A stretch of DNA of 64,000 nucleotides from CAZNXJ01 sp964577115 (GCA_964577115.1 CAZNXJ010000023.1:1-64000); one strand, 5' to 3'; shown: positions 26,101 through 34,868, numbered from the stretch's first letter. Notes: generated by a model not told the origin, from the letters alone. A program made the numbers and translations.

Positions 26101-27117
26101 GCCCTTGATGCGCTGCATCAGGAACTCGTAAAACGCGTCGCGGTACTGGGCGATGACCGGCAGGAGGTCGGCCAGATTGACCGTCGAATCGTAAACACCC
26201 GGGCCACTGCCGCTCGTGCCCGACGCCATGAGGATGGTTCCGGCGAGCACTGCGGCGGCTTCGACCTCGAGCTCCTCCCAGGAGGACGTGTTCGATTCAT
26301 CGAGGCGGCTCATGAGCGCATCGAGCGTCACCTCCTGGATGACGAACCGGTTGTAGCGCCCGTGCTGGTCGATCGAATGGGGGTCCCACTGGCCAAAGTG
26401 ATAGTTCGGGCGCTTGTTGACCGGGTGGTCGAAGTCGTAGGCCCGCGGATCGATCGCCAGCTCTTCCATCTGATCGAAATGGAATTGTGCCGGAGTGAGC
26501 ACGTCTTCGGGGGCCGATTTGAGAAAGTCCAGCGCAAGCTCGACCACGCGCATGAAATAACCGACCGAAACGCCGGCGCCGCGCACGTAGATCGGGATGG
26601 GCCGCACCCATTCATGGGGATACGGTTCGAGCTTCTGTGTTTCGAGCACCGCGACGGGGCGATGGCCAATGTAATCGTTGAGTCGGCCGATGGCCGATCC
26701 GATGATCCGCTCGCGCTCGTCCCATGGCCCTCCCTCGGAGAGCACCGCTTCGCACACGCGCCCGACGAAGAAGGGGCGGAACAGCTGCGTATCCGTCTGG
26801 TGGAACAATAGGTCGCGGTGGAATTCGCGGTAGGCCGGTAAGCAGCCGTTAAAGACCAGGTCGAGTACCGCGGTAGCCTGTTCGACGTCGCGAAATGTCG
26901 AGGACTGCTGTGCGAGTTCGGCGAGTCCCTCTTTCAACCACTGGTGGACAAGCCGCCAGGGGGCAGTCTGGGCGCTCGCGGCGAGTTCAGCTTCGCCGAA
27001 AAGCAAGTTGAGGCTGGCCAGGGCACAGGGATCGGCAGCACCCGCCGAGAAGTTCAGATACCCGAGCACGTGCTCGATGGCTTGTCGCGCCTCGCGCCCC
27101 AGGTCCCTGACGTCCAT
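23134..27117 (-). CDS. Very large cytoplasmic protein of unknown function (1327 aa)
   Basis: An unbroken 1327-aa frame with ATG at 27117 and GGAG 7 nt upstream. I recognise no domain. It has no signal peptide or membrane helix and reads as almost entirely alpha-helical, with many Leu/Ala/Arg-rich amphipathic helices like a helical-repeat scaffold. A strongly acidic, probably disordered insert lies at about residues 678-730 (EEPDEEDD, then DETDDGIDG), splitting the protein into two halves. The first 330 residues have unusual His/Tyr/Pro-rich segments (for example FDHPVNKRPNYHFGQWD). Codon use looks like that of the neighbours. It may be a planctomycete-restricted scaffold or regulator; no function is claimed. 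Confidence 0.8.
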   Translation of the reverse strand: MDVRDLGREARQAIEHVLGYLNFSAGAADPCALASLNLLFGEAELAASAQTAPWRLVHQWLKEGLAELAQQSSTFRDVEQATAVLDLVFNGCLPAYREFHRDLLFHQTDTQLFRPFFVGRVCEAVLSEGGPWDERERIIGSAIGRLNDYIGHRPVAVLETQKLEPYPHEWVRPIPIYVRGAGVSVGYFMRVVELALDFLKSAPEDVLTPAQFHFDQMEELAIDPRAYDFDHPVNKRPNYHFGQWDPHSIDQHGRYNRFVIQEVTLDALMSRLDESNTSSWEELEVEAAAVLAGTILMASGTSGSGPGVYDSTVNLADLLPVIAQYRDAFYEFLMQRIKGPHAKRLAREAAQKRQPFGGARQHLNAELARRRASQLEHVHLARIFAAMGYPDAAERQANVVPVASARMICQIDCRLTEGAKLLKRGELRAASEILPSVVDMLRRAIDCGAVLDPWNILGFDAQFPLFPAIENSVHDHRVDDLLQLVERIFSLYSSVWSEAAAVNDEQICRQMDQQFRELTAWWRRFAVHECSSVKWPDPEDIYQAARLVTTALGMWHRGGAATGDVAFWAPHAEMFSSPEAYAMVIEALLARQDFVAAMALLMHWLSQADRIPLVQGESSFFQLAVHWLSELPAPSAENGGSASRWPLVQKFFDYLEANADEYWTAPDFQLGDARRAASELLTEEPDEEDDANLFEAAYDNVVYRDETDDGIDGQLFETGYQSDDEFENEARRLMDRLAFLRCVARLWKIAALSEQFRTVDGETAGRRRESLRRWSEQAAANRRRLMNLLDAVRAYRLPSPSGDHDSMVEYDRRRMAKDSLLEQIIGAGVETVDASHLLLAAAFTPTALLEHPDHASFEQDERESLCLLSALLHQQRDLVRARWPSFEQALSSKPLLYVPVTKGGDPRAILAARVRQKTIQDLLIWLPRVGLLVEACRLIELARTMERANSVGPGAVTEFDELYTLGYKALVESIVDSYEHWPKPAGRGGRRAREAILVDCLEKLTESLLVSWLAHSSTLRLSVMESVYDEHVWNELVSFIRTYGGELFTQRFLNLGNIRAILHEGVDVWLDQLRENHRVELRLLENLDRTLPRKFVVKNLSAVLEAIIENYAEYRDYNSTTTQSDRGEMLYILLDFLRLQSRYDRISWNLRPVVLAHEILCRRGCNEAARIWRRELSERIRDKANEFVSELRALQRRYAVRMPTVADRILERFVQPLTIDRVKALVAPVMAEANGAEPKKSFKLLERETDLLTRKPTGAGLDVPAWLEALEEEVERLRRPIHARDDDEALREMIPRTLLSYDDTLAQLKLWAAEVAKKSRDSLRFRQ

Positions 27118-27713
27118 TCCGACGCTCCGCTCGAACTAATCTCGCCGGCGGGCCATCGTGCACAATGTCCCGGCAACCGGCGCAATTCATCTTGTGGATC
27201 CGACAAGTCGCTTGACCATAACTCCATTGTCCAAACGCGTCGTGCTCAAGCGTTCGAACGACCGTTGGGGGCCGGAATCGGCGCATGAGCCATCCCCGCT
27301 CGGACAAATGGCAAGTTTGCCGGCCTTTACGCCAGCAACACCGCTCGGCTCGCAGCGCCGGAGAAAGACGGGCGCACCGGCCCGTGTTCATGCCAAGCGG
27401 GGAGTCGCCACACGGAGCCCTCCGGTGTCATCCTCGCGGACTTTCAGGTTCAACCGCAAGAATGGCTGCTGAGCGGGGCGATCGTCGGCCCACCTGCACC
27501 CCATGGTAGGTTGGCAACGAGAAATGGTCTAGCCGTGAAGCGAGGGAGGCGCAGAGCCGGTGGCCAGCCAAAACGTGCACTCCGGCTGGGCGGCAATTAT
27601 AGTAGAAGAGCGGCGCCAACGGCCGCACCGTGCCTACCCTGCGCGCCAGGCGGGCGACTCGCCCCCCCATTGGCCGCTTTCGCCAATCCATTTTCCGCCG
27701 AGCAGATCAAAAC
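27118..27713. other. Divergent intergenic region, 596 bp
   Basis: Lies between the start of the 1327-aa gene and the start of the PQQ-propeller gene, so it should hold both promoters. A TATAGT box at 27598-27603 is the only clear -10-like element on the plus strand, without a good -35. Short frames in both directions look like noise (Arg/Pro/Ser-rich, no start signal). No RNA gene seen. Confidence 0.5.
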
Positions 27714-29345
27714 ATGCGGGCTCGAAATCTCCTTTATCTCCGCTGGTCCCTAACCGGGCTTCTCGTGGGGCTGGCTCTGGCCGGCACACTTCCGGCACAA
27801 ACGACCGTCCGCGGTTTGCCCGCCCAACGGGAAACTGAGCGGTTCGGGCTGGAACGAGCGTGGTTCACGCAGCTTGCGCTAGGACGGTTCAGCGGCGAGA
27901 TCGTCAACGTTTTCGAGTACGTGAGCCCCACCGAGGCTCGCTACATTGCCGAGGTTGTCTGGCCGCAAGGCCGGCAGCGCTTCCTCGACTCGCAGCTCGA
28001 CGCGTTCAACCGCGCGCTCGGCCGCGAAGGAGCCAAGGCCGCCGCAGACGAGCTGGTGGAACGGCTGAAGCGCCAGGAAATCGAGGCGCGGGTCGTCGAG
28101 CATACGATTCCGCTCATCACGCTCTATATCACAACCAGTAACGGCAGCGTGCAGGCGGTCGATGCGGAAAGTGGGCAGATTCTCTGGACGACAACCGTTG
28201 GTTCCGCCTATCACCCGACGTTGGCGTGCAGTGCCAGCGACAAATACGTCGCCGTCATTAATGGCACCGTGTTGTACGTCATGGATCGGCCCACTGGCCG
28301 AGTCCTCTGGTCACAGTCGACGCGCGGAATTCCTGGCGCGGGGCCGGCGCTAAGCAACACGTATGTGTTCGTGCCGACGCTTGACGGGTCGCTCGACGTT
28401 TACACCGCAGCCGATCCGACGGTCCCGCTGATCCGTTACCGCGCGACAGCGCGATGCCAGATCCAGCCCCTTGTCACGCCAAACAGCGTCTGCTGGCCGA
28501 CGGATGCGGGGCATCTCTATGTGGCCTGGGCCAACCGTCCCGGACAGCGGTACCGGATCGAAACCGATAAGCCGATCGTCTGCCAGCCTGCGTACGCCGA
28601 TGGAAAACTGTACGTCGCGTCGCTCGACGGCTACCTCTACTGCATTCAGGAAAACTCGGGGCTCGTACTCTGGAGCCTCTCGACGGGGGACCCAATCAGC
28701 AGTACGCCGGTCGTTTTGGGGGAAACGGTCTTCGTTGTCACCGACACGTCCATGTTGTGGGCGGTCAAGGCGGACAGCGGCGACCTGCTCCCGGGGGCCA
28801 GCGACATTCGCAAGCTGCTGGCAGTGTCCAGTGAGCGGATTTACTGCAGCGGCAAGCACGGCGAGATCGCGATCCTGGCTCGCGACAGCCGGGCGCCGCT
28901 AGCCACGTTCCTCGCGCCGGATCTGACCTTCCGGCCGGTCAACGGGGCCACGGACCGGCTCTATCTTGCCAACCAGCACGGATTGCTCATGTGTCTGCGC
29001 GAGGTGGGCCGGGACTTTCCGGAAATCCACGTGAACCTTCAGGAACGCTCCGAGGCGGAGAAAGCCAAGGAAGAAGCAGAGAAAGAGCAACGGCAGCAGC
29101 CGGCTCCGAGGGGAGCTCCACCGATGCCGATGGATCCCGACGCGGATCCCTTTGATCCATTTGATGCGGGCGCCGATCCAGTTGCCGATCCATTTGGCGG
29201 AGGCACAACGGCGGATGATGCGGACCCGTTTGGGGGCGGCGCGATGCCCGGTGCGGACCCCATGGACGATCCGTTCGGCGGGGGAGCACCCGCTGATGAC
29301 GATCCCTTCGGCGCTCCGCCGGCGGGCGGCAATCCGTTCGAATAA
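27714..29345 (+). CDS. Secreted PQQ-like beta-propeller repeat protein with Asp-Pro-Phe-Gly tail
   Basis: A 543-aa exported protein. A signal peptide (ending around LPAQ, residue 29) is followed by a helical region, then beta-propeller blades of the PQQ type from about residue 135 to 430, each with a variant of the xVxALDxxTGxxLW pattern (for example VQAVDAESGQILW, LYVMDRPTGRVLW, YLYCIQENSGLVLW). No quinoprotein active-site residues are evident, so it is probably a binding or scaffolding propeller like BamB rather than a dehydrogenase. Residues 445-470 are a charged Lys/Glu helix, and the last ~70 residues are low-complexity repeats of DPFGGG/DPFD. ATG 27714 is chosen to place the signal peptide first. 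Confidence 0.82.
   Translation: MRARNLLYLRWSLTGLLVGLALAGTLPAQTTVRGLPAQRETERFGLERAWFTQLALGRFSGEIVNVFEYVSPTEARYIAEVVWPQGRQRFLDSQLDAFNRALGREGAKAAADELVERLKRQEIEARVVEHTIPLITLYITTSNGSVQAVDAESGQILWTTTVGSAYHPTLACSASDKYVAVINGTVLYVMDRPTGRVLWSQSTRGIPGAGPALSNTYVFVPTLDGSLDVYTAADPTVPLIRYRATARCQIQPLVTPNSVCWPTDAGHLYVAWANRPGQRYRIETDKPIVCQPAYADGKLYVASLDGYLYCIQENSGLVLWSLSTGDPISSTPVVLGETVFVVTDTSMLWAVKADSGDLLPGASDIRKLLAVSSERIYCSGKHGEIAILARDSRAPLATFLAPDLTFRPVNGATDRLYLANQHGLLMCLREVGRDFPEIHVNLQERSEAEKAKEEAEKEQRQQPAPRGAPPMPMDPDADPFDPFDAGADPVADPFGGGTTADDADPFGGGAMPGADPMDDPFGGGAPADDDPFGAPPAGGNPFE
29143..29340 (+). repeat. Degenerate coding repeats for DPFG units
   Basis: The 3' end of the PQQ-propeller gene encodes about eight variations of Asp-Pro-Phe-(Gly/Asp), several as DPFGGG, spaced by Ala/Asp/Met/Pro-rich linkers. 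The encoded tail is acidic and probably disordered. Confidence 0.8.
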
Positions 29346-29621
29346 ACCGAGCGAACCTCGGCGCGACCGCCAGGCTCGCTACCCAGTTGCGCTTCAGGAT
29401 GCCGGAGTTAGGGCGAGCTCGACGGACGGTGTGTTAGCTGGGCGGTTCCGCCACTTCAAGGGAGGTGATGGTCTGCCCTGCGCTCACCGCGTCCGAGGGG
29501 GCGGGCTGTATTTGAGTTGCTTCAGCTCTGACCGGTTGCATGCCGGCTCTCGAATTTTGCCGCCGAACCTACGTCCTTGCGGGGCGCTTGTATCCCCCCC
29601 GCCAACCCGTCCCTCCCTGCC

Positions 29622-29651
29622 TTGACAGGTCCCGCGATCAGCCTTTAGACT
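29622..29651 (+). promoter_or_regulatory. Strong predicted promoter of rpsB
   Basis: Perfect -35 TTGACA at 29622-29627, 18-nt spacer, TAGACT at 29646-29651. It lies about 155 bp before the rpsB start and is the best sigma70-like promoter in the window. The 276 bp between the previous gene and this promoter show nothing else. Confidence 0.8.
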
Positions 29652-29657
29652 CGCCGA

Positions 29658-29806
29658 TTCGTGCCGTAACTGCCTAGATGGGCAGAAGGTCCGTAGAATC
29701 GGCTTCTTTTTTCACCCGCTGGTCAAGGGCGAAGGGGGATTCCCCTCTGTACTGGGACTGCGTCCCGGTATTGCTCGCGATTGGCACCCAACGGAGTTGC
29801 ACTCAC
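29658..29806 (+). promoter_or_regulatory. rpsB 5' leader, possible S2 autoregulatory region
   Basis: About 150 nt of untranslated leader follow the predicted promoter. It includes short GC hairpins (GGGGATTCCCC near 29738; GGGAC/GTCCC near 29755-29767) and GGAG at 29793-29796. In many bacteria S2 represses its own operon through such a leader. That role is inferred from family knowledge, not shown here. Confidence 0.45.
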
Positions 29807-30547
29807 GTGGCGCAGACGATTGTTGAAGAGTTGATCCAGGCAGGCGTTCATTTTGGTCACCGCGCCAGCCGCTGGAACCCGAAGATGGCTCCGTTCATCT
29901 ACGGGCGCAAGAACATGATTCACATCATCGACGTGCGCGAGACGGTGCGCGGGCTTCTGCGGGCTCGCAAGTACCTCGCGCAGGTCGCCGCTGGCGGCAG
30001 CCTCGTGCTGTTTGTCGGCACGAAGCGGCAAGCGGCTGCCGCCATTGAGCGTGAAGCATCTCGGTGCCACATGCCGTTCGTCAGCGAACGCTGGCTGGGA
30101 GGTACGCTGACCAATTTCCGGACGATCCGTAGCCGGCTCACGCGGCTCGAGGAGCTTGAGCGGCTGCGTTCGAGCGACGAGATGGCGGCGTACTCGAAGA
30201 AGATGCAGTCGGCGCTGAACCGGGAATATCGCAAGATGTACCGCAACCTGAACGGGCTGCGGACGATGAATCGGCTGCCGGAATGCCTCGTGATCATTGA
30301 TCCGAACAAGGAGCGGAACGCGATCCGCGAGGCGAAAAAGCTGGGGATCACCACCGTCGCCCTGATTGACACCGACTGCGACCCGAACGAAGTGGATCTG
30401 CCCATCCCCGGCAACGACGACGGTATTCGGTCGATCGAGCTGGTCGTGCGCCATCTGGCTGATGCGGTCGTCCAGGGGAACGCCACCGCCGCGGCGCAGG
30501 CGAAGGACGAAGCGGCGGGCACGGCGGAACTGGTTGAGAAAGCCTAG
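29807..30547 (+). CDS. rpsB: 30S ribosomal protein S2
   Basis: Structural protein of the small ribosomal subunit that also helps recruit S1. The 246-aa product begins with the family signature (LIQAGVHFGHRASRWNPKM) and includes the coiled-coil region rich in Arg/Glu around residues 105-145 and the DPNKERNAIREAKKL segment. The start is a GTG at 29807 with GGAG 10 nt upstream; the frame extends further upstream to 29678 without homology. It opens the classic rpsB-tsf-pyrH-frr cluster. A strong promoter lies at 29622-29651. Confidence 0.97.
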   Translation: MAQTIVEELIQAGVHFGHRASRWNPKMAPFIYGRKNMIHIIDVRETVRGLLRARKYLAQVAAGGSLVLFVGTKRQAAAAIEREASRCHMPFVSERWLGGTLTNFRTIRSRLTRLEELERLRSSDEMAAYSKKMQSALNREYRKMYRNLNGLRTMNRLPECLVIIDPNKERNAIREAKKLGITTVALIDTDCDPNEVDLPIPGNDDGIRSIELVVRHLADAVVQGNATAAAQAKDEAAGTAELVEKA

Positions 30548-30741
30548 TTCGGCGTCGTTGCGGTATCGCCGCGATGGCAACTACGGCGTGAGCAAATCGG
30601 CTTCTCTCCGACACGGCGATGGCGGCCGTCGTCCTTGGCAAGCCGATCGGCAGCGAGCGCGGCGGGGTCCCAGACCGGGACGAAATGCGTCGTTCGTCGC
30701 GTCCGGGTTTGCATCGGGCCGATTCCGAGCCTCACTCACTC

Positions 30742-30747
30742 TAGAAT
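30742..30747 (+). promoter_or_regulatory. Possible internal -10 box upstream of tsf
   Basis: TAGAAT at 30742-30747 in the 296-bp rpsB-tsf gap, with no convincing -35. A 6-bp hairpin GCGAGC/GCTCGC follows within 30 nt. Could provide extra tsf transcription. Confidence 0.35.
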
Positions 30748-30843
30748 GACGTAAGCGCGAGCCTGGCTCGCCGCATGGCGTTGGTCGTCGGCCGCGTCGG
30801 GGCCGGGCGTCCAGGGAACGAACAACACAGAGGAGCTGATACG

Positions 30844-31668
30844 ATGGCAATCACTGCGGAGGATGTAAAGAAGCTACGCGAGCGGACCGGCTTGCCGCTG
30901 ATGGACTGCAAGAAGGCCCTGACCGAATCGGGTGGGGACTTCGACGGGGCGATTCGCTGGCTCCGCGAGAACGGCAAGAACATCCAGTCGGGACGCGCCG
31001 ATCGGGCCACCGAGTTCGGGCGTTTTGGACTGTTTTTTAATGACAAGGTGGGCGCAATCGTCGAGCTGAAATGCGAGAGCGCTCCGGTGGCGCAGAACGA
31101 CGAGTTCGTCGATCTCGCGCAGTCGCTCGCTCAGCAGCTGGCCGAAGGACCGGGGGCCCAGACCGCGGACGAACTGCTCGATCAGCCGTCGCCGAGCAAG
31201 CCGGGGATGTCGCTCCGCGAACAGAAGGACGATCTGTTTAATCGAATCCGCGAAGTGTTCAACGTCGGCCGGATCGCTCGATTCGACGGACCGTCGGCCG
31301 GCTACCTGCACATGGGCGCGACGGTTCATGGCGTGCTTATTGAAGCGGAAGGCGGGACCGAAGAGCAGCGCAAGGACATCTGCATGCACATCGCGGCGAT
31401 GAATCCCGCGGCGCTGACCAAGGAAGAACTCGACCCGCAGGAAGTCGAAAACGAGCGGAAGATCCTGCGAGAAGCCGCGCTCAAGGAAGGCAAGCCGGAA
31501 AACATCGTCGACAAGATGGTCGAAGGTCGCCTGCGGAACTTCTACGCCGAACGCGTGCTGCTCGAACAGCCGTTCGCCAAGGAGAACAGCATCACGGTCG
31601 GCAAGTTCGCCGAACAGAACGGCATCAAGGTCAAGCGGTTCGTGCACTGGGTGCTGGGCAAAGAATAA
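30844..31668 (+). CDS. tsf: Translation elongation factor Ts
   Basis: Nucleotide exchange factor that releases GDP from EF-Tu. The 274-aa product starts with the UBA-like N-terminal domain (VKKLRERTGLPLMDCKKAL, residues 8-26) and has the core repeat domains and a C-terminal segment ending in a Lys-Arg-rich helix. The ATG at 30844 follows GAGGAG at a good distance. It lies downstream of rpsB in the usual order. Confidence 0.97.
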   Translation: MAITAEDVKKLRERTGLPLMDCKKALTESGGDFDGAIRWLRENGKNIQSGRADRATEFGRFGLFFNDKVGAIVELKCESAPVAQNDEFVDLAQSLAQQLAEGPGAQTADELLDQPSPSKPGMSLREQKDDLFNRIREVFNVGRIARFDGPSAGYLHMGATVHGVLIEAEGGTEEQRKDICMHIAAMNPAALTKEELDPQEVENERKILREAALKEGKPENIVDKMVEGRLRNFYAERVLLEQPFAKENSITVGKFAEQNGIKVKRFVHWVLGKE

Positions 31669-31719
31669 GCGTTCGCGAAGTCTCTCACGGGCTCTGCGGA
31701 GCCTGGAAGGAAGGATCGA

Positions 31720-32481
31720 ATGGAGCCGTCGTCGCCTGGTCCACGCTACCGCCGTGTCGTGCTGAAGCTCTCGGGCGAGAGCTTCGCACATGCGGGCGAG
31801 CGTGGCATCAGCATGGACGAAGTCCTGAATATTGCTCGGCAAGTCAAAGCCGGCCGCGATCTGGGTTGCCAGATCGCGGTGGTGATCGGGGGCGGCAATA
31901 TCCTGCGCGGCGCCCAGTTCCGTGGGCGCAGCGCGGCGATCCAGGAAGCGACCGCGCACTACATGGGGATGCTGGCGACCGTCATCAACGGGCTCGCCCT
32001 CCAGGATGCTCTCGAGTCGCTCGGCTGCGCCACGCGGCTCATGTCGGCCATCCGCATGGATGGCGTATGCGAGCCGTATATTCGCCGCCGAGCTGCTCGA
32101 CATCTCGAGAAAGATCGGATCACGATCCTCGCCGCGGGAACCGGCGGGCCCTTCGTGACGACCGACACCGCCGCGGCGCTCCGCGCCCGGGAACTCGAAG
32201 CCGAAATCCTGCTCAAGGCGACGCGCGTCGATGGCGTCTATAGCGACGATCCCGAGAAGAACCCGCACGCGATTCTCTACAACGAGCTCGATTACAATAC
32301 GGTGATCGAGCAGGATCTTCGCGTCATGGACTCGACGGCGATTACTCACTGCATGGAACACAAGTTGCCAATTCTGGTGTTCAATTACCTCAAGAACGGG
32401 AACATCCAGCGGGCCTTGACCGGCGAGCGTGTCGGTACCATGATCTCGTCGAGCTCCCGCCGGCCCGTTGATCGGGAATAG
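31720..32481 (+). CDS. pyrH: Uridylate kinase (UMP kinase)
   Basis: Phosphorylates UMP to UDP with ATP; hexameric amino acid kinase fold enzyme, unrelated to eukaryotic UMP kinases, usually activated by GTP and inhibited by UTP. The 253-aa product has the phosphate-binding KLSGE (residues 16-20), the glycine-rich IGGGNILRG (56-64), and the conserved GTGGPFVTTDTAAALRA stretch. AAGGAAGGA precedes the ATG. It sits between tsf and frr, linking pyrimidine supply to translation genes. Confidence 0.97.
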   Translation: MEPSSPGPRYRRVVLKLSGESFAHAGERGISMDEVLNIARQVKAGRDLGCQIAVVIGGGNILRGAQFRGRSAAIQEATAHYMGMLATVINGLALQDALESLGCATRLMSAIRMDGVCEPYIRRRAARHLEKDRITILAAGTGGPFVTTDTAAALRARELEAEILLKATRVDGVYSDDPEKNPHAILYNELDYNTVIEQDLRVMDSTAITHCMEHKLPILVFNYLKNGNIQRALTGERVGTMISSSSRRPVDRE

Positions 32482-32565
32482 CCCCAGGCGGCATCGCGAC
32501 TCGGCCTGCCCGCCGATCGCTGACCGCCTACCGTGACTTACCTTCTCTCGAAATTAGGTGCGTTC

Positions 32566-33129
32566 ATGGCCGTCGACGATATTCTCCTGGATTCCGAAGA
32601 TCGCATGGAAAAGGCTGTCGCGGTGCTCCGCAGTAGCCTGTCCGGCATCCGCACGGGACGCGCTAACCCAGGGCTCGTCGATTCACTGCGCGTCGATGTC
32701 TATGGCCAGCCGACGCCGATCAAGCAGTTGGCCTCCGTCGCCGCGCCCGAACCGACCCAGATCGTCATTCGCCCCTATGATCCGAGCACGCTGAAGGACA
32801 TTGAGAAGGCCATCATCGCCAGCGAACTGGGCTTCAACCCGCAAAACGACGGGAAGCTCATCCGCATTAACATCCCGCCTCTTTCGACTGAAGTCCGTCG
32901 AAAGATGGTCAGCCGCGTCAAAGAGTTAGCCGAGGACGCGAAAGTCTCGATCCGGAATATCCGCCGCGACGCCAACAAGGCGGCCGATGCCGCCGAAAAG
33001 GCGAAAGAGATCAGCGAGGACGAGCGCGATCAGATGAAGGAAGAAGTCCAGAAGCTGACTAAGAAGTACGAAGATCTGATCAACGAAATGGCCAAGAAGC
33101 GCGAAGCCGAAGTCATGGAAGAAGCGTAA
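32566..33129 (+). CDS. frr: Ribosome recycling factor
   Basis: Splits post-termination ribosomes together with EF-G. The 187-aa product has the typical length and the L-shaped fold signature: an N-terminal helix, the beta domain with RANPGLVDSLRVDVYG, and a long charged C-terminal three-helix bundle (KVSIRNIRRDANK). The ATG at 32566 has AGGTG 6 nt upstream; a GTG at 32533 is less likely. It closes the rpsB cluster and is convergent with the sulfatase gene. Confidence 0.97.
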   Translation: MAVDDILLDSEDRMEKAVAVLRSSLSGIRTGRANPGLVDSLRVDVYGQPTPIKQLASVAAPEPTQIVIRPYDPSTLKDIEKAIIASELGFNPQNDGKLIRINIPPLSTEVRRKMVSRVKELAEDAKVSIRNIRRDANKAADAAEKAKEISEDERDQMKEEVQKLTKKYEDLINEMAKKREAEVMEEA

Positions 33130-33184
33130 GCGGCCGTACGAGCTAACCTTCTTTCCAATTCAGGCTTCATCATTACCGTGGGCG

Positions 33185-34633
33185 TTATTCATACGTCCAT
33201 TTGAGAATCCACGGGTCGTCCGTGCGGCGCTGGAACTGCTTGAGCTTTTCCTGCAATTCAGCGAGCTGCTTCGCGTGCTGCGGGTCGCCCGCCAAATTGA
33301 TCGTCTCGTCCGGGTCGGACTCGAGATCGTACAGCTCGAACTTGGGGCGGTGGAGGTACTCGGCCACGGTCCGCTGCCCGTAACGAGCTTCCGGTCCGCG
33401 CCGGTACACCTCCTGCCACGTCGGCGCTTCCCAAAGGTCTGACGCGAACGGGTACGCGAGCGGATGGGCAATGTTCCAGATCAACTTGTAGCGGCGCGTG
33501 CGCACCACGCGCATCGGATAATACATCGTGACCTCGTGGAACGTGTGCGACGCGTAAATCTCGTCCCAGCCTTCCTGCCGAGGATCGTCGAAAAGCGGAA
33601 CGAGTGATCGGCCGTGCAGCGCGTCGGTTGGAGACGACGCCTTGGCGATGGCAAGCAGTGTCGGCGTGATATCGACGAGGCTCACGAATGCGTCGCAGAT
33701 CGCGCCGGCCTGCCGACCGCCGGGAAGGCGTACGACGAACGGGACGCGCAGACCCGGCTCGTACGTCGTCGTTTTCGCGCCGGGGAAGGCGATACCATGG
33801 TCGGATGTGAAGACGAAGAGCGTGTTGTCGTAGAGGTTCAGCTCGCGGAGGATGCTGGCGAGCTGACCGAGCCCCTGGTCCGCACGGGAGACGGACTGGT
33901 AGTACTGCGCGAGTTCAGCGCGGCAGACCGGCGTATCGGGTAGGAACGACGGTACGATCACGTCGTCGGGATCGTACTGAATTTCCTCGACGCCGGGGTA
34001 GCCTTCGGGCCGGTTGCCAAACGCGTCGGGCGCGTGAGCGGCTCCCGGCGGCGTGGTGCCGCTGCGATGCGGATCGGCGGTGCAGAAGTACAGAAAAAAG
34101 GGCTGCTCGCCGGCTTCTTCTAGAAACGCTCGGCAATTCTCGGCCATTTCCACGGGACTGCGGGGGCTTCCGGGAATCTCGGCACCAAACCGATAGACCT
34201 CCGGCGGAGCGACGTGCAGTTTGCCGACGCGCGCCGTGCGGTAGCCGGCTTCGGCCAGCCGGACGGGGAGGCTTTTCAGGTCTTCGTACGTGCGGAAATG
34301 GTGATAGGCATGCGCGTGACCAAACTGGGCGTTGGCGTGGTTGTAGAGCCCCGTCAGGATCACCGAACGGCTGGCGCTGCAGCTAGCTGTCGTGGAAAAT
34401 GCCTGCGTGAAACGGATACCTTCGCTCGCCAGTTCATCGAGGGCTGGCGTACGAATCACCGGATTGCCGTAGCAGCCCGCGTCCGGGCCGTGGTCATCGG
34501 TGACGAACAAGACGATGTTCGGCCGAGCGGCCGGGCAGGGGAGGACGCTCAGCAGCACTCCGGCGCCGACGAGTCCGGCGAGTGCCAGCTGAACGGCTCG
34601 GCGCGCGAACGACTGACAGATAGCTGTCACCAT
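33185..34633 (-). CDS. Secreted formylglycine-dependent sulfatase
   Basis: Predicted sulfate-ester hydrolase of the alkaline phosphatase superfamily, exported to cut sulfated polysaccharides or other esters. The 482-aa product has a signal peptide (residues 1-36), the metal-binding TDDHGPD (45-51), and the modification motif C85-S-A-S-R89, which fits C-x-(P/A)-x-R: the cysteine becomes formylglycine. GKLHV and the C-terminal LYDLESDPDETINLA segment are family signatures. ATG 34633 has GGAG 10 nt upstream. It is separated from the isomerase gene upstream by a strong terminator, so it is transcribed on its own. Confidence 0.93.
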   Translation of the reverse strand: MVTAICQSFARRAVQLALAGLVGAGVLLSVLPCPAARPNIVLFVTDDHGPDAGCYGNPVIRTPALDELASEGIRFTQAFSTTASCSASRSVILTGLYNHANAQFGHAHAYHHFRTYEDLKSLPVRLAEAGYRTARVGKLHVAPPEVYRFGAEIPGSPRSPVEMAENCRAFLEEAGEQPFFLYFCTADPHRSGTTPPGAAHAPDAFGNRPEGYPGVEEIQYDPDDVIVPSFLPDTPVCRAELAQYYQSVSRADQGLGQLASILRELNLYDNTLFVFTSDHGIAFPGAKTTTYEPGLRVPFVVRLPGGRQAGAICDAFVSLVDITPTLLAIAKASSPTDALHGRSLVPLFDDPRQEGWDEIYASHTFHEVTMYYPMRVVRTRRYKLIWNIAHPLAYPFASDLWEAPTWQEVYRRGPEARYGQRTVAEYLHRPKFELYDLESDPDETINLAGDPQHAKQLAELQEKLKQFQRRTDDPWILKWTYE

Positions 34634-34798
34634 GTCAGGCTTGCTCCAAGGCGAGCGATACGTGGACCGGGAGAGGGGGAGCCCACCTGGCCTCCACCAA
34701 TACCCACGCCGCTCGCGAGAAACAAGGCGCCGCGCGTTCGGCGACGTGGAATTTGTCGGTGTGCGGCGCCGAGCCAGCCGTGCTGTAGGAGAAGAAAC

Positions 34799-34836
34799 AA
34801 AAAAACACGGGCGGCGCGTTGCCGCTGCCCGTGTTT
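34799..34836 (-). terminator. Rho-independent terminator of the peptidyl-prolyl isomerase gene
   Basis: A perfect 10-bp stem (34803-34812 with 34827-34836, arm AAACACGGGC) with a 14-nt loop. On the minus strand the stem runs into seven consecutive U residues (34799-34805). It lies 33 bp past the isomerase stop at 34869. Confidence 0.87.
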
Positions 34837-34868
34837 CGCTGTGGGTCGGACGTTCGACGAGTTGTCGT

